This document shows, piece after piece, positions 35,127-47,429 of a DNA stretch of 64,000 nt. The position numbers and the translations under genes are program-made. The number at the start of each line of letters is the position of its first letter. The first letter of the stretch is position 1. The notes under the pieces were generated by a model. That model ran no database searches. It saw nothing but the letters and a program-made list of their open reading frames with translations, and had not been told where the DNA came from. Source of the DNA: Linnemannia hyalina (lineage: Eukaryota > Mortierellomycota > Mortierellomycetes > Mortierellales > Mortierellaceae); NCBI GenBank assembly GCA_019671135.1, contig JAHRHY010000017.1, positions 558,001 through 622,000 on the forward strand. Reading direction: 5' to 3'.

Positions 35127-35783
35127 AGTGATCGTCGTGGAAGGTAGATTGGGCCCCAGTAAGAGGAAATAGAAAAGGTAAGTGATTGATCAGTGATCAA
35201 GATTTATTTTATTTGACTGGGCGAAGCACGGCGACACTGCAACAAGCACAGAGAACACATACAGATGGATCAACGATGTCTTGACCAGAGGACGACAATG
35301 ATGATCCCCATGACCCGGTAGCAGCATCGATGGATGGCGTATTCAGGTTCATTCTAGGAAAAGATGAAGGGAGTTGAAGATACTAATGGAAGGAAACGGA
35401 AAAGAAAAAAGAAGAAAAGAGGGTCCTTTTTGTCTATTTTCCGTTCTTCCCTTCACGTCCACCCATCAACTGCAACAAACGCACGTCCGTGTGAGAGCCG
35501 TGTGAATCCGCAGTTTTATGCTCTTCCCTCTTCTTTGATGGATCCGAAACCAAGACTTATTTGCTCGTCACACACTTTTGCATTTTCCGCAATTTCAGAC
35601 GAAAAAGGACAAAGGAGTAACGGGGCGCGTCGGATAAACAGGAACAAAGAAGGAGAAGCGATCGGCATAGTAAAAAGCAAATGGTTCGCCCGTTTATTCA
35701 TCCATCATCCTCAGCCTCATCCTCAGCCTCTTCCCCGCAGCGATGACTCTTTCGTCGTCTAGGCATTTAAACAGCTTGGCACC
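35127..35783. other. Intergenic region upstream of ABCC paralogue C
   Basis: 657 bases containing the probable leader of paralogue C and, at 35209-35352 (-), a 47-codon open frame beginning MNLNTPSIDAATGSWG that stops before the transporter start. It may be an upstream ORF in the leader. Nothing else is recognised. Confidence 0.55.
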
Positions 35784-36892
35784 CTAGGCACTCCCACTGG
35801 CACCATCAACACCCTCCTCTTCAGGGACATCCCACGCTCTAGGAACAAGCGCAACTGGGACCAACCAGGTGCTCGCCAAGATAACCCCCTTCCCCTCATT
35901 CTGTGCCTTGATCACCGCAAACTCAAGTCCCACATACGCAGCAATGTAACCCAAGAACGGGACAATCGCAGGGACGACAAGACCGACAGAGCCCAAGAAC
36001 CCCAGAAATGCGGAGGAGACGTCTTGGGCGGATGAGATTCGGGAGAGGGCTTCTTGTGGGATAAAGACTTCGTATCCCCACCAGTACCTATTAGATAGAC
36101 AGATGCAAACGGGTCAGTGTTTGTATGTGTTTTGTGTGTGAGAGAGTGAGAGAAGATAGAAAAGATAGAACGATTTTGAAAAAAAGAGAAAACTTACGCT
36201 TGGCTAGAAACGGTATCCTTCGAAGGATGGAACCGCACCACGGTGTTGGTCGTCGTCGTCGTCACCGAACTATCCCCGTTCTCCACAACCTTACTCCTCC
36301 CATCACCGCCCTTTTTGCCCTTACGGGGTCCTCTCAGTGTCACGGCCAATGTAGCAGCCACTGCAGATGTCGCTGCTGCCGCTGCAATCGTCGTTGCAGC
36401 GATGATCGTCGTCCCCTTCGGTGCTGCTGACGACAATGCGGTCGTGCTCGCCCCTGCTCCTGATGCAGATGCAGATCCTGAACTTGGACTGGATGATGCC
36501 TTAGCAGCGACGACTGCTGCTGTCACAGCAACAGCGGCAGCAGTCGTGACAGCGGCAGCATGCTTCACATTCTTCTCCTTCCTCTCCTTCCCCCCCTTCT
36601 CAGCAGCAGCGACCTTAATATCTCCCTCCTCATCCTCAGATTCAACCTCCACACCCTCATCAACCTCCCACCCCTCGGCGCATTCTTGATCCGGATCCGG
36701 CATACTCTTCAAGATCTCAATAACTCCCGCCAGTGCCTCAGGGCGCTGCAATGCCTTCAACGCCTGTTTGTCTCGGATCGCATGCTTGTGTGAGGTATGA
36801 TTCTCGCCTGTGAGGATATCTCGTACTCGGTGCGCGACCGATTCTTGGTACTCATGCGTCAACGCCGGAGGTGCCCTTGACCAGAATCCCAT
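35784..36892 (-). CDS. Small putative membrane protein, function unknown
   Basis: Two exons (36198-36892, 35784-36087) give 332 residues; the 110-base intron joins SSQ-A to YWWGYEVFIP in frame. The N-terminus (MGFWSRAPPALTHEYQESVA...) is soluble and helix-rich, followed by an acidic patch and then an Ala/Thr/Val-rich middle with two hydrophobic stretches (near residues 115-130 and 165-190). Exon 2 encodes the most conserved-looking part: an aromatic segment, then hydrophobic stretches LVVPAIVPFLGYIAAYVGLEFA and VILASTWLVPVALVP. It probably has two to four membrane segments. I do not recognise the family. It lies between paralogue C and BiP on the same strand. Confidence 0.75.
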
Positions 36893-37588
36893 CTTCGTTC
36901 TTGTCGTTGTGATTTGTTGTTTGTTTGCTTATGTCTGCTGGTTGGTTGCCTAGTTTTGTGTGAAATGAATGCTCCTGAGGTCAGCGCTTGTTGCGACAGA
37001 AGGATAGACGATGATGTGCTGAAGTATGTTGATCGGTGCCTTGTATTTCCTTGAAGCTGAATAATGAAGATTGAGTGGTGTTTGTTCTTGAGTAAGTGTG
37101 TCGTGAGGTCGAAAGCGAAAGTGAAAGTGAAGAAGCAGAAGCAGAAAGACAAAGAACCAAACCAAACACAAAAAGGATGAATGCTGGTTCGAAAAAGGAG
37201 GAAGGAAAGAAGAGAGTGACCTGATCACATCCGCAATGTGCTGCCCCCTATTTTTCTGTTCAGCCATGGCTCATCATTTGACATGAAAAATAAAAGGGAT
37301 AACAACAACACTCATATCCAGACAAACGTACATGCAGGCGTCAGGTCCGTGTGAACAAGAGTCCCCCTTTGTTCAGTTTGCTCCTTGCATGACAAACAGC
37401 GAGTGGGCGGTAATAAGAGCTAGGGGCGCCACCAATTCATCAAATATCACAGCAAAGGGGAGCATAAACAAAAAGCAAAGCAAAGGCAGAAGTATTTGGT
37501 GTTTGTAATAGTTTTATTGTACAAAGCGAAGAGCAGAAAAAAAAAACGATTCTTGTATATGTTGTTGTAAAAATGAAAAAAGCAGAAT
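36893..37588. other. Intergenic region, promoter of the small membrane protein gene and 3' flank of BiP
   Basis: About 700 bases. The left half is the purine-rich complement of a C/T-rich leader; the right end holds the BiP polyadenylation signal. No other gene is seen. Confidence 0.6.
37513..37518 (-). other. Polyadenylation signal AATAAA of the BiP gene
   Basis: Reads AATAAA on the minus strand, about 70 bases after the BiP stop codon at 37589-37591. Confidence 0.5.
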
Positions 37589-40095
37589 TTACAGCTCGTC
37601 GTGCTCGGGCATGTCCTCGGTGGGGGCAGGGCCAGAGCCACCGGCGGCGCCGTAGAGCTTGGAGGTGATAGGGTTGACAATGGCCTCAATCTCCTCCTTC
37701 TTCTCGTCCAACTCCTCCTTGGAGGCAGTGGCACCCTCGGACTCGAGCCAAGAGACCTTCTGGGCAATGGCGTCCAAGATGGTCTTCTTGTCCTCGGCAT
37801 CAATCTTGGAACCCAACTGGGAGTCGTCGTTGACCTGGTTCTTGACAGAGTAGAGGTAGTTCTCGAGGACGTTCTTGGACTCAATGCGCTCCTTGACGAC
37901 CTGATCCTCGTTGGCGAACTGCTCAGCCTCCTTGATCATACGATCGATCTCCTCATCCGAGAGACGGCCCTTGTCGTTGGTGATGGTGATGGTCTCGGTC
38001 TTGCCGGTGCCCTTGTCCGAGGCAGAGACACGCAAGATACCGTTGGCGTCGATCTCGAAGGTGACCTCGATCTGGGGGACACCACGGGGTGCGGGGGGGA
38101 TGTTGGTCAACTCGAACTTGCCGAGCTGGTTGTTGTCCTTGGTCATGGCACGCTCTCCCTCGAAGACCTGGATCAAGACGGTCTGCTGGTTGTCGGCGGC
38201 GGTCGAGAAGATCTGGGACTTCTTGGTGGGGATACCAGTGTTACGGCCAATGAGCTTGGTCATGACACCTCCGGTGGTCTCAATTCCGAGAGTCAAGGGG
38301 TTGACATCCAAAAGAACAATCGACTCGGTGTTGGTCTCGCCAGAGAGGACACCACCCTGGACAGCAGCACCGTAGGCAACAGCCTCATCGGGGTTGATAC
38401 CCTTAGAGGCCTTCTTGCCGCCAAAGTAGTCCTCGATCAAAGAGATGACCTTGGGGATACGGGTGGAACCACCGACGAGGACAATGTCGTGAATTTCTCC
38501 CTTGGAGAGGCCGGCATCCTTGAGAACCTGCTCAACGGGCTTGATGGTCTTCTTGAACAAATCCACGTTGAGCTCCTCGAACTTGGCGCGGGTCAAGGTC
38601 TCGGAGAAGTCGTTGCCGTTGTGGAAGGAATCGATCTCAATGCGGACAGACATCTGGGAAGAGAGGGTACGCTTGGCCTTCTCAGCCTCACGCTTGAGCT
38701 TGCCCATGGCCTTGAGGTCCTGGGTGACGTCCTTGCCGGTGTACTTCTTCTTGTAGAGCTTAACAAAGTGCTCGATAATACGCTGGTCGAAATCCTCACC
38801 TCCCAAGTGGGTGTCACCGGAAGTGGCAAGGACCTCAAAGACACCGTCATCGATGGAGAGGAGGGAGACATCGAAGGTACCACCACCGAGATCGTAGACG
38901 AGGATGGTGCGCTCACCGCCACCTTCCTTCTTGTCCAAACCGTAGGCGATGGCGGCGGCGGTGGGCTCGTTGACGATACGGAGGACGGTCAAACCGGCGA
39001 TGGCACCGGCATCCTTGGTGGCTTGGCGCTGGGCATCGTTGAAGTAAGCGGGGACGGTGACGACGGCGTGGGTAACCTTCTTGGAGAGGTAGGCCTCAGC
39101 GATCTCCTTCATCTTTCCGAGAATCATGGCGGAGATCTCCTCAGGGGTGAAGGTCTTCTCCTCACCCTTGACCTCGACAGTGATGACGGGGGCACCGGAC
39201 TTGGACTTGACCTTGAAGGGGAAGTGCTTGATATCGGCCTGGACATCCTTGTCGTCAAAACGGCGACCGATGAGACGCTTGGCATCGAAAATGGTGTTGG
39301 TGGGGTTGGCGGCGTACTGGTTCTTGGCGGCATCTCCGACGAGACGCTCATCCTCGGTAAAGGCGACATAGGAAGGGGTGATACGGTGACCCTGGTCGTT
39401 GGCGATGATCTCGACACGGCCGTTCTTGAAGACACCGACGCAAGAGTAGGTGGTTCCAAGATCTGTTCGGAAGAGAGGGAAAAGGGAAGTGGAGCGTTAG
39501 TTGTCTTGTTTGCTTTGAAAGCAGGCTTTTTGATTTGAACCGATCCAATGAAAAGGACGCGCTCCTGCTTGCTCTCCTTGTCCTCGTCCCGCGTCCAACT
39601 CTGCTCATCGAAGGTAATGAACAGAAAAGAAGGCGCGATCCAATCCTCGCGTTATTTGATCCTCAAGTACTCGAGTGTCTTGATCCCGACTGCTAAGAAC
39701 ATTCAATGATCCGCACTGTTGCTCTGACTTTGTCTTTGCTTGTTTTGAGGGTGGGTGTAAGGGTGAGGAGTCGTTTCTTGGCTGTTCTTTTTGCTGTTGA
39801 TTGTCGATAGGATCCCTTCTTGGCCGTGTTTCTGATCCTGAGGGCGTGTTGTCGATGAAAAGGACGCAGGCGAGACAAGCAGGCAAGCAAGAGAGCAAGT
39901 AAAAAAAAACAACACGAAAAGAAAAGCCAAGCAAGCAAGCACGAAAAGGAGTGGAGGAGACTTACCGATACCGATGACGGTGCCGTAGGACTCTCTGGTC
40001 TCGTCAGCGTCGGCGGCCTTGACGGTAGTCAGGGCGACCAAGCAGACCAGAGCCAGAGTGACCAGAGCAAGGGTGCTCTTGATGAACTTTGACAT
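37589..40095 (-). CDS. KAR2: ER-lumenal Hsp70 chaperone BiP/Kar2
   Basis: Two exons (39966-40095, 37589-39462) give 667 residues. The junction rebuilds [15 protein letters not shown], the Hsp70 phosphate-binding loop, from a split Asp codon. Residues 1-27 ([27 protein letters not shown]) are a signal peptide and the protein ends PEHDEL, the ER-retrieval HDEL. The nucleotide-binding domain ([28 protein letters not shown]) and substrate-binding domain ([15 protein letters not shown]) are intact, and length is normal for BiP. BiP is the main ATP-driven folding and translocation chaperone of the ER lumen and sensor partner in the unfolded protein response. The single intron is unusually long for this window (503 nt). 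A TATA-like box lies about 105 bases upstream and a candidate unfolded-protein-response element about 330 bases upstream. Codon use is strongly biased, as expected for a highly expressed gene. Confidence 0.98.
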
Positions 40096-40198
40096 GTTGG
40101 TATGTGAGGAAGGGAGAGAGTGAGGAGGGAGGGAGGGGATGAGAGGGAGGGATGATGATGAAAAAAGAAAGAGATCAGATGAAGGAGCGGGCCTTGAG

Positions 40199-40206
40199 TT
40201 ATATAT
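40199..40206 (-). promoter_or_regulatory. TATA box (ATATATAA on - strand) of BiP
   Basis: An ATATATAA sequence on the minus strand, about 105 bases before the BiP ATG, followed by a pyrimidine-rich leader. Confidence 0.5.
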
Positions 40207-40423
40207 GGGATTCGATCTGGTCCCCCTGAGACTGTGTGAGAGAGGGAAGGCAACCTTATGTCTCTTGCTGTGTGCGTTGCATGGGTCTGGATACGTGTAA
40301 TCTGGGATTGCATCAGAAAGAGCTCGTCAAACAAATTTACATGGCCGTGGATCATGATGGAAACATGAAGAAAGGTGGCGTTGATATGGCAGTCGTTGAT
40401 TGGCTGCAGGCCTCGATGCAAAT

Positions 40424-40439
40424 CGACGTGTCAACGTCC
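40424..40439 (-). promoter_or_regulatory. Candidate unfolded-protein-response element upstream of BiP
   Basis: Minus strand reads GGACGTTGACACGTCG, with two ACGT cores 8 bases apart. The + strand GACGTGTC resembles XBP1/Hac1-type bZIP sites. It lies about 330 bases upstream of the BiP ATG, close to a CCAAT/ATTGG at about 40400. Recognised by resemblance only. Confidence 0.35.
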
Positions 40440-41317
40440 TATTTGAATCAGCTCGAGTATTCTATTTCATTCGAATATATGTTTGTACGTGTCTGCTTCT
40501 GCTGCTGTTCTTATTACTACAATAAAGTTCCACCAATCATGGACTCACAGCAGACATGGTTCCCTTTTTCTCACTGTTTCCCGCTCCTCCTCTCCCTCTC
40601 CCGCAATCCAATGAACTACCATTCCCCCCCCTGTACGCAATTATTATTATCGATTAAACAAAGCTTCCCTCTCTTCTTTTATTATCCTCTTTCCCTTGCC
40701 CCCTTCTTGTGTAGCGCTCCTTTTCGAGAACTTCATCGGAATATCGCGATGTGGCACCTTCCTGATCGTCGACGATACAAGAAGCCATTTTGTCATGTTT
40801 ACAATCATGTTCAAATCCAGCCTTGGCCTTCCAGAAGGTGCCAACGCATACATGCAAACAAAGTCTTGGAATGAGGCTGCAAAATAAACACAATGAACTA
40901 AATGAAAGGAGTGGACACGAACGTGTCTTGACACAGACATAGACAAGAGGGCAAAGAAGGCACACAATTGTGGGGAAGGGAAACACCAAACGCAAATAAA
41001 GACGTGAGCACTTTTTCAATTGCTTGCTTTTGCTCGGCCAAGGGAGGTTGTGTCTCCCACCCCTCTTATTTCCTCGTGAAAAAGAAAACAGTCAGCAAAC
41101 CAACTTTGTAGGTTTGTTTCCCATTCATGAGAAGCAGGGAACATGGACAAGAGGCGGAGACAATTAAATACACCAAGGTTTCATTCGCCCAATAGCAATG
41201 GATATGAATAGAGCGCATCAATCAATGCCTCATCATTCACAACATAAACATACAAGCCGTTTGATTAACGTTCGCGTCCTTGTATTAGTTTTTTTATATA
41301 TATTACTATTATTTATC

Positions 41318-44300
41318 TTACTTCTTGGGTTTGGTGGCGGTGGCACGGAGGAGGAGCTCCTTGAGTTCATCAAACTGCTTCTGCGACTGCTCCTGCTGCA
41401 AAGTCAATTGCCTCTGCAACTCACTCACCTGTGTCCTCAAGTCCAGGCTGCTATTGTGCTCAATCGCCTTCTCTTTTGAATCCTTGGTGGCACTCTCGTC
41501 CGTCGTCGTCGTCGTGGTTTGCTCCTGGTCTTTCTGACCTTCACCTTCACCTTCACCTTCACCTTCACCTTCGGCTTTAGCCTCTCCTTCCCCTTCTCCT
41601 TCTGCCTTGGTTTCGCCACCTTCGCCTTCAGCAGTCTCACCCTCTCCTGTCTGCTCCTCAGTCTGCTCTCCAGTCTCCTCCTCCACCTTAGGTCTAGGAA
41701 CATTATCGAAAATAGGATCAACCTCATCCCCACCATCCTCATCCTCACCATCACCCCTACCCCACTCATATCCACCACCATACCCACCATTGCCACCAGG
41801 ATGATACTTCTCCTGGTAATCCCGGACCTGTTGCGGTGTCGCCGAGAAATAAATCTGTTTCGGGAACCAATCATGGGTTTGACGGAACCCCGGGATGCGG
41901 TGGGACATGTTCTCGGCCGACTCGATGTACCGCAGGCGGGACTCAATCCAGGCTAAGCGCCAGCCGTCGTCTCCCTTTGTGAACGCCACGTTGATCAACG
42001 CTAGAAACGTAAGAGGATGGGTTGGAGAAAAAGGGGATGAGATGATGTGAGTTGGTATGATTTTGGTGTGCAGGTTGTGTAACGGTGTGCATAATACAGG
42101 CAAGCTTCTGAAATGAAAGAAATAGAGAACTTACCGATGAGCACGTTGAGCATGACAATGACGGTGAAGAAAAAGTACACGATCATCATGAGATGGAAAC
42201 CCGCATCTTCTTGGTCAAAAAGCGGCGACACAGGATCATATCTTCCACCCTATTCACAATAGACCCGACGATCAACGAAAGAAAAAAAACAAGGGATATG
42301 GAAAAGCAGCCGTTAGATTTTTACTCATTCTCCACCTGACAAACAACAAACAACAAACAAAAAAAAAGGAAACTTACCATAAAGAAGTAGGTGGCAGACA
42401 TGGCATAGAAAAAGTTGTACGAGAAATCAGTCTCGTCCCTCTTACACCCCTCGACAGGACAAGCCCTAAGCAAATGCTGTGTCGCGATCGTAAAAGCGAG
42501 CAGCCCACCGGCAAAGATGATGAAAAATCCTCGGATCTCGATCACGGTCTGTTGAATAATCATCACGTACTTGCACACCTGCTTATAGATCCGAAGCTCG
42601 AACAGCTAGAAGTAGAGAGTGGAGAACAAAGAAGATTAGACTTAGTTCGCGTCTGGTCATTGAAAAGGGAGCAACTAAAATCTTTCGCGTCATTTTTTGC
42701 TTGACCCGCATCCATTTCGTACCATGTGCAAGAAGACGGCAAGGACAGAGGCACTCATGACACGCGTATTTCCATTCGTGTTTCCATTCGAGATCGAATT
42801 CAACTGAATGGCACTTGCGACCAAGGGTAGTCCAAACGCAATCATATCCAGACCATTGTACGTCGACCTATCATCAGATACAAGAAGGGAGATCGATATA
42901 TGAGCTGGCTACTCTTTTGAATAATCAAAATCAAGGACAGGTAAAAGAGGAGCAAGACAGACGAGAAGAAAAAAGCATACCCAGAATAACGGGACCAGCT
43001 GTGCACGGCCTGGAGGAGCTCGAGCCAGAGGAAGATAGAGGCCAAGACAATAATGGCAATAAAGAGATCGGTCAAGTGACTTGGGTTAGAGTACACCTGC
43101 ATTAACGCCGCAACCACGACCAGTGCGTAAAAGACGCTCTGGAATACGAATCTGAACAGCCAGTAGGAATATCCAATCGTGTTCCTATCAGATTAGTGAG
43201 AGTGCAAAGAGAGAGGGAGGGGGAGAGAAAAGAATAAGTATTTTTTACACCTCGGCCAAGACTTAGGCAAGCAAGATATCGATAAGACCAAAGAACAAAC
43301 TTTACCATTTGTAGTCGACGAGAGCGGCAATAGCGGGGTTATCAAAGAACTCCAAGTTGAACTCGTAGCATTCAACAACAGCAGGCATCCTGATATGGCA
43401 CTTGAGTCGGAACATGTGGTATAGAGTCTTCCACCACGTAGTCGTCGCAGTGTTAGAGGCTGCCTGGAAGCCATCCTTCTTCAGCTCAGTCTGGTGTTGA
43501 TCCTTATAGTACCACAGCGCATCAAACGAGGCCATGAACACTGGGCGTGTGAAACCGTCGTTGCTGCTGTCGGCCTTTTCGCCCGTGAAGTTGAACTGCA
43601 TAATGGGCTCCTTAGTCTTGACCAGCGGCTTGGTGCGGGGTTCCCAGAACCGTAAGCGGGGGCGAGGAGGGAGGGCAAGGGTATGGTTGTCGATGATGTA
43701 AGCTCGGTTCTTAACGGGGATAAACGCGATTCTGCCCATGCATTCCAGGGCCTCTTCGGGGTAGAGCTCCATGACCTCATGCATGCTGCCGAACAGGGGT
43801 GAGAGGAAGGCCAGGTTCTTGGATCGGTTGGCGTGACTGACACAGTATTTCATGACCACCTTGGCGACTCCAAAGACCCTTGGCCGTGTCTGTGCTATCT
43901 CGAGAAGGATCGCTAGGGGTTCAGTTGACTTGTCCTCGTGAGGGTCCGGGATCCAGGTGATGTACCTTGGTGGGAGCAGCTCGGCCACAATCTGTTCTAG
44001 CGCGAACCGGTCATCCGAACTCCATGCTCGACAAAGTGTGACGAGGCAAGAGAGAGGATTCTCTCGCGTTGGCCGGATACGGTTCTTGAGGAATCGGATA
44101 ATCTCGTCCTTAAAGTCCTGGTCTCCAAACCGGTACAGCTGAATCAGCCCCAGGACGCCCATCTCATCCCGGTAATCCTGAGTAGTCTTGAAAGTATCTG
44201 CGGCAAACTTGGGGAACGTCAGGATGTTGTTGGGAGTCCCTGCTGGGGGTCGAACAGTTGAAGATCCGTTGTTGGTCAGCCAGTAGGTGGGCTTGATCTC

Positions 44301-47300
44301 GATGGTGTACTGGCAGGCATGCTCGCACATTTTGACGTTGAGGATGTCCGTGATGCACTGGTCTTTGGCATGATCAGGGTTATGGTCAAGGAACTTGACG
44401 ATTCGATCAAGTGTCGCAACATTTGTAGTGTCGTTTGACAACGTCCAAGTGAAGAGGTACCCCTCGTTGACAACAAACAACTGCGACGTCTCGCGCACCC
44501 AAAAGATCCGGTGTTCTACAGCTTTGCCAAGGATTAGGGTCATTGTGTCGGTCATCTCCTCGTAACTGCCACCGATCCCGACCTGGAGTGTATGGGCTGC
44601 CTCGCCCGCGACATATTTTTGAGCTGAGTAGGCCGTAAAGGCGATATCTTCCGAGTTGACAAACGTGCGGACAGAGTCGACGTAAAAGATGTCAAAGGAA
44701 CGGTCCAGCATCGGGCAATCGTTGGTGGTTCCACAGGAGTATTCTTCCGAGGGTGGGTACAAGATGTTGCCAAGACTCAAAAAGTTGGCCACAGATCCCT
44801 ATCGTCATTAGAATCAAGAACATAAGGTCAGCTCACAATTAATATTCTGGCACAGAAAACGTATTGTGCAAACAATTCGGTTACTCGACATACCTGAGCG
44901 TTTAAGAAGAACGGGACATGTCCAGTATGAGGGACCTGGACAACATAATCCTCGTGCACATAATGGTCCTCGACGACCACCATATCGCGCACCCTCACAA
45001 CACTCCTCATGTTGGGCATAAACACATCGTTGGTGTTCGACAGGGACCTGTTGGTCGTCAGAAAGTGATCCTGTTCAAAGATGACGTTGAAAATATTGTC
45101 GCTGTCGAGTCCTTCATAGTAGCTACCCATCTTGATGCCTGTGACAGTGTCGAACACTTGAACAGTGCCCTTGACAGAAACCGCAACTTTGCTCCCATCA
45201 GGCGACAAAACAGCAAATGTTGCCGCCCGATCCTCCTCGACATAGATGTTGGACGCGATCCTGCCAGTTTCGATATCCCAGATACTTATGACGCCCTTGA
45301 ATCCGTTCCAGCAAAAGTACCGACCACGAATACTCTGAGTGATGCAGGACGTATAATCATCGCCTCGTTGATGGCCTAGCTCAAGGCGGTAGATCCTGCA
45401 CCAGGACTCTGTGTCGTACACCTCCAGAGTAATGCCATTGAAGATAATAAACCGCTCGTCCGTGTTGGCGGGGTCAACCCTGTGAAACACGCCCAGACCA
45501 AAGTAGCTTGCTAAGTCGGGACAAATAGAAGGGACTCGGGCGAGGGTGGCTGGCGGGAAAGCGTTGTTCTTGTCCAGAAGGACCTTGGAAGGGGTCATTT
45601 GAAACACCTGGAAAGGGATCCCGTGCGCCATCTCCCTTTCGGACCCTACGACAATCTGAGATCCGGCACTGGAGATGGCGATCATGGGCGAGTACTCCTT
45701 CAAAACTTCTGGGGTGGTCAGGAAGGGCGAGACGCCGAAGGAGACTCGGCCGATAGGTCGAGTAATAGGTCGCGACTTTTTGTTGCCTGCCACGTAGTTG
45801 TCGGGAGCGCGCAGGTCCCAGAGGTTGATATGGCCCTCGCCCGGAGTGAAATGGAGTGTCGCGGCATGGTTTTTCGTATCCGATATTTCGAATCTGGATA
45901 TAGTAATTGCTTTTGTTCGCGAAGGCTCGTCGGCGCCGACACTGATGAAGTAGTCTGGGATGCCATCTCCATAAATAACGTGGTCTATGCATTACAGTCA
46001 GTGCATGGAGCGTGTTAGACTTGTGCGCGCCGTTCATGTGTGTTGACAGTGTAACAAGCACAGTGCACAGTATCTTACCTTTGACGCCAGAGGGTGAGTC
46101 GAATGTGCTGGTTCCAAGTTCGATGTAGTGAATCTCGACCGAACCTGCGTTGTCGTCATCGTCCGTACTGCTCAAGTTTATCCCGAGTAGACAGGAGTCT
46201 TCGATGTCATCGATGTAGAGCTGACGATGTATCCTGAGTCGCACATAGTCGTCCTTTGCTGGAAAATTGTAAGCATTACACAAGCAAGAGAAGAGAAAAG
46301 AACGTGTCAATGTCAAGCATCCATCGTCGAATAAAGACAAACACAATATAAGGGGTGTCAAGGGAGGATTGGTTGCACCTACAAATTGAGTCGAGTTCCT
46401 CTGTCCGGAGAGTCGTTTCACACGAATTGTTCTATTTAATTGAACGTCAAAGAAAAACAGTTCCAGATATCAGTATTAACGTTACCATGAGACATATGCC
46501 GCTCATGCACACAAAGAGAAATGAAAAAGACCCCTCTTACCGTCAAGAACCACTCATCCTGACCAGCACTTCTCCTCTGGATAGTAATGTTCATCGTGAA
46601 CACCTTGGAATAGTCCAGGTTCTTGAGCGATACACAAACCACGATCCAGTACCATCCGAGCTCTACTCCCTCGAATGTCAATGCTGAACCCCATATGGTG
46701 CCCGCTTCCACGAGTGATGGCCCCTCTGGTCTAGGTGCAACAACGTCGTTCAAGATGAATTTCTTTGTAAGTTGTTTTTGCGCTGAACATAAAAAATATC
46801 TCTACTTGGTTGTCAAGGTAGGTATCACTTACATGTTGACGCCATCGGTTTCGAAAGCATTGTCCTCTTTCGGCCTGATGTACCATCGTCTCGCCACTAG
46901 AAAGTGAAGAGCAAAGCAAGACAAAAAAATGGAAGAGTTAGTGTTACTCGGTCACCTCGATCTTTTGACTCCCCTCGTCGCCTCTCGCCCTGTTGGGTAA
47001 ATATCCCACAAACATTAAAACTTATAACTTCAAACACAAACAAGCTCTGGACACAAACAAACAAAAGAGTGGAAGGATGGAAGGACAGATAAAGGAAGGA
47101 AGAAAGAAAGGAAGGAGGGAGAGAAGAAAACCTGTTTTTGTTTCTTTTGTACCATTAGTAGTGTGTTCCGGCCTGGTCATATCAGCACGCCATTGAGACA
47201 GTTCCATGCTGGTTCGTTTTGTGCGGGCGACTTGTTCTACTGGGAGTGTCAAATCTGGAGACGATTTTTCTGCTTCTGCTGAGACTTCTTCTTCGACTTC

Positions 47301-47363
47301 CATATCTGTCCATTGAGCGTCGTCCTCCTGGACTGTGTCGTCGTTGTTGTTGTACGTCGACAT
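41318..47363 (-). CDS. WD40-like propeller fused to a TRP-like six-helix cation channel
   Basis: Twelve exons: 47153-47363 (or ending 47132), 46833-46896, 46541-46762, 46383-46431, 46079-46258, 44894-45984, 43306-44798, 42981-43184, 42723-42867, 42378-42605, 42135-42249, 41318-42000; about 1562 residues. Residues about 95-600 read as WD-type blades (INLWDLRAP, VISIWDIETG, VQVFDTVTG). A helical soluble region follows (about 610-1080). The membrane part then runs YWLFRFVFQSVFYALVVV, LFIAIIVLASIFLWLELL, LDMIAFGLPLVASAI, a segment around SVLAVFLHM/LFELRIYK, GFFIIFAGGLLAFTIATQ, a pore loop (CPVEGCKRD...GGRYDPVSP) and the last helix HLMMIVYFFFTVIVMLNVLIALI. The S6 end and the following GWRLAWIESRLRYIE resemble TRP channels. 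The tail has an (EG)n repeat and a coiled coil (LDLRTQVSELQRQLTLQQEQ). Exon 2 and 3 do not join in frame by one base with GT-AG rules. Channel activity is inferred. Confidence 0.85.
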
Positions 47364-47421
47364 CCTCTTCTATATGGAGGGGTTGTTCACAATCCTACTC
47401 TCTGAGGATTATGTGAGGGGG

Positions 47422-47429
47422 ATATATAC
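47422..47429 (-). promoter_or_regulatory. TATA-like box of the propeller-channel gene
   Basis: TATATATC on the minus strand, about 60 bases before the ATG at 47363. Confidence 0.4.

Larger units (their letters stand above)
40096..41317. other. Intergenic region, BiP promoter and 3' flank of the channel gene
   Basis: 1.2 kb upstream of BiP. It holds a TATA-like box and paired ACGT cores. The right part (40900-41317) is the 3' flank of the propeller-channel gene. Short frames here are not gene-like. Confidence 0.6.

Noticed and set aside
37601..39538. 645-residue open frame on the + strand opposite BiP
   Set aside because: It is the mirror of the highly biased BiP codons (Leu/Gly/Asp-rich repeats of LVVGDG type). 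Long antisense frames are expected there and it has no domain.
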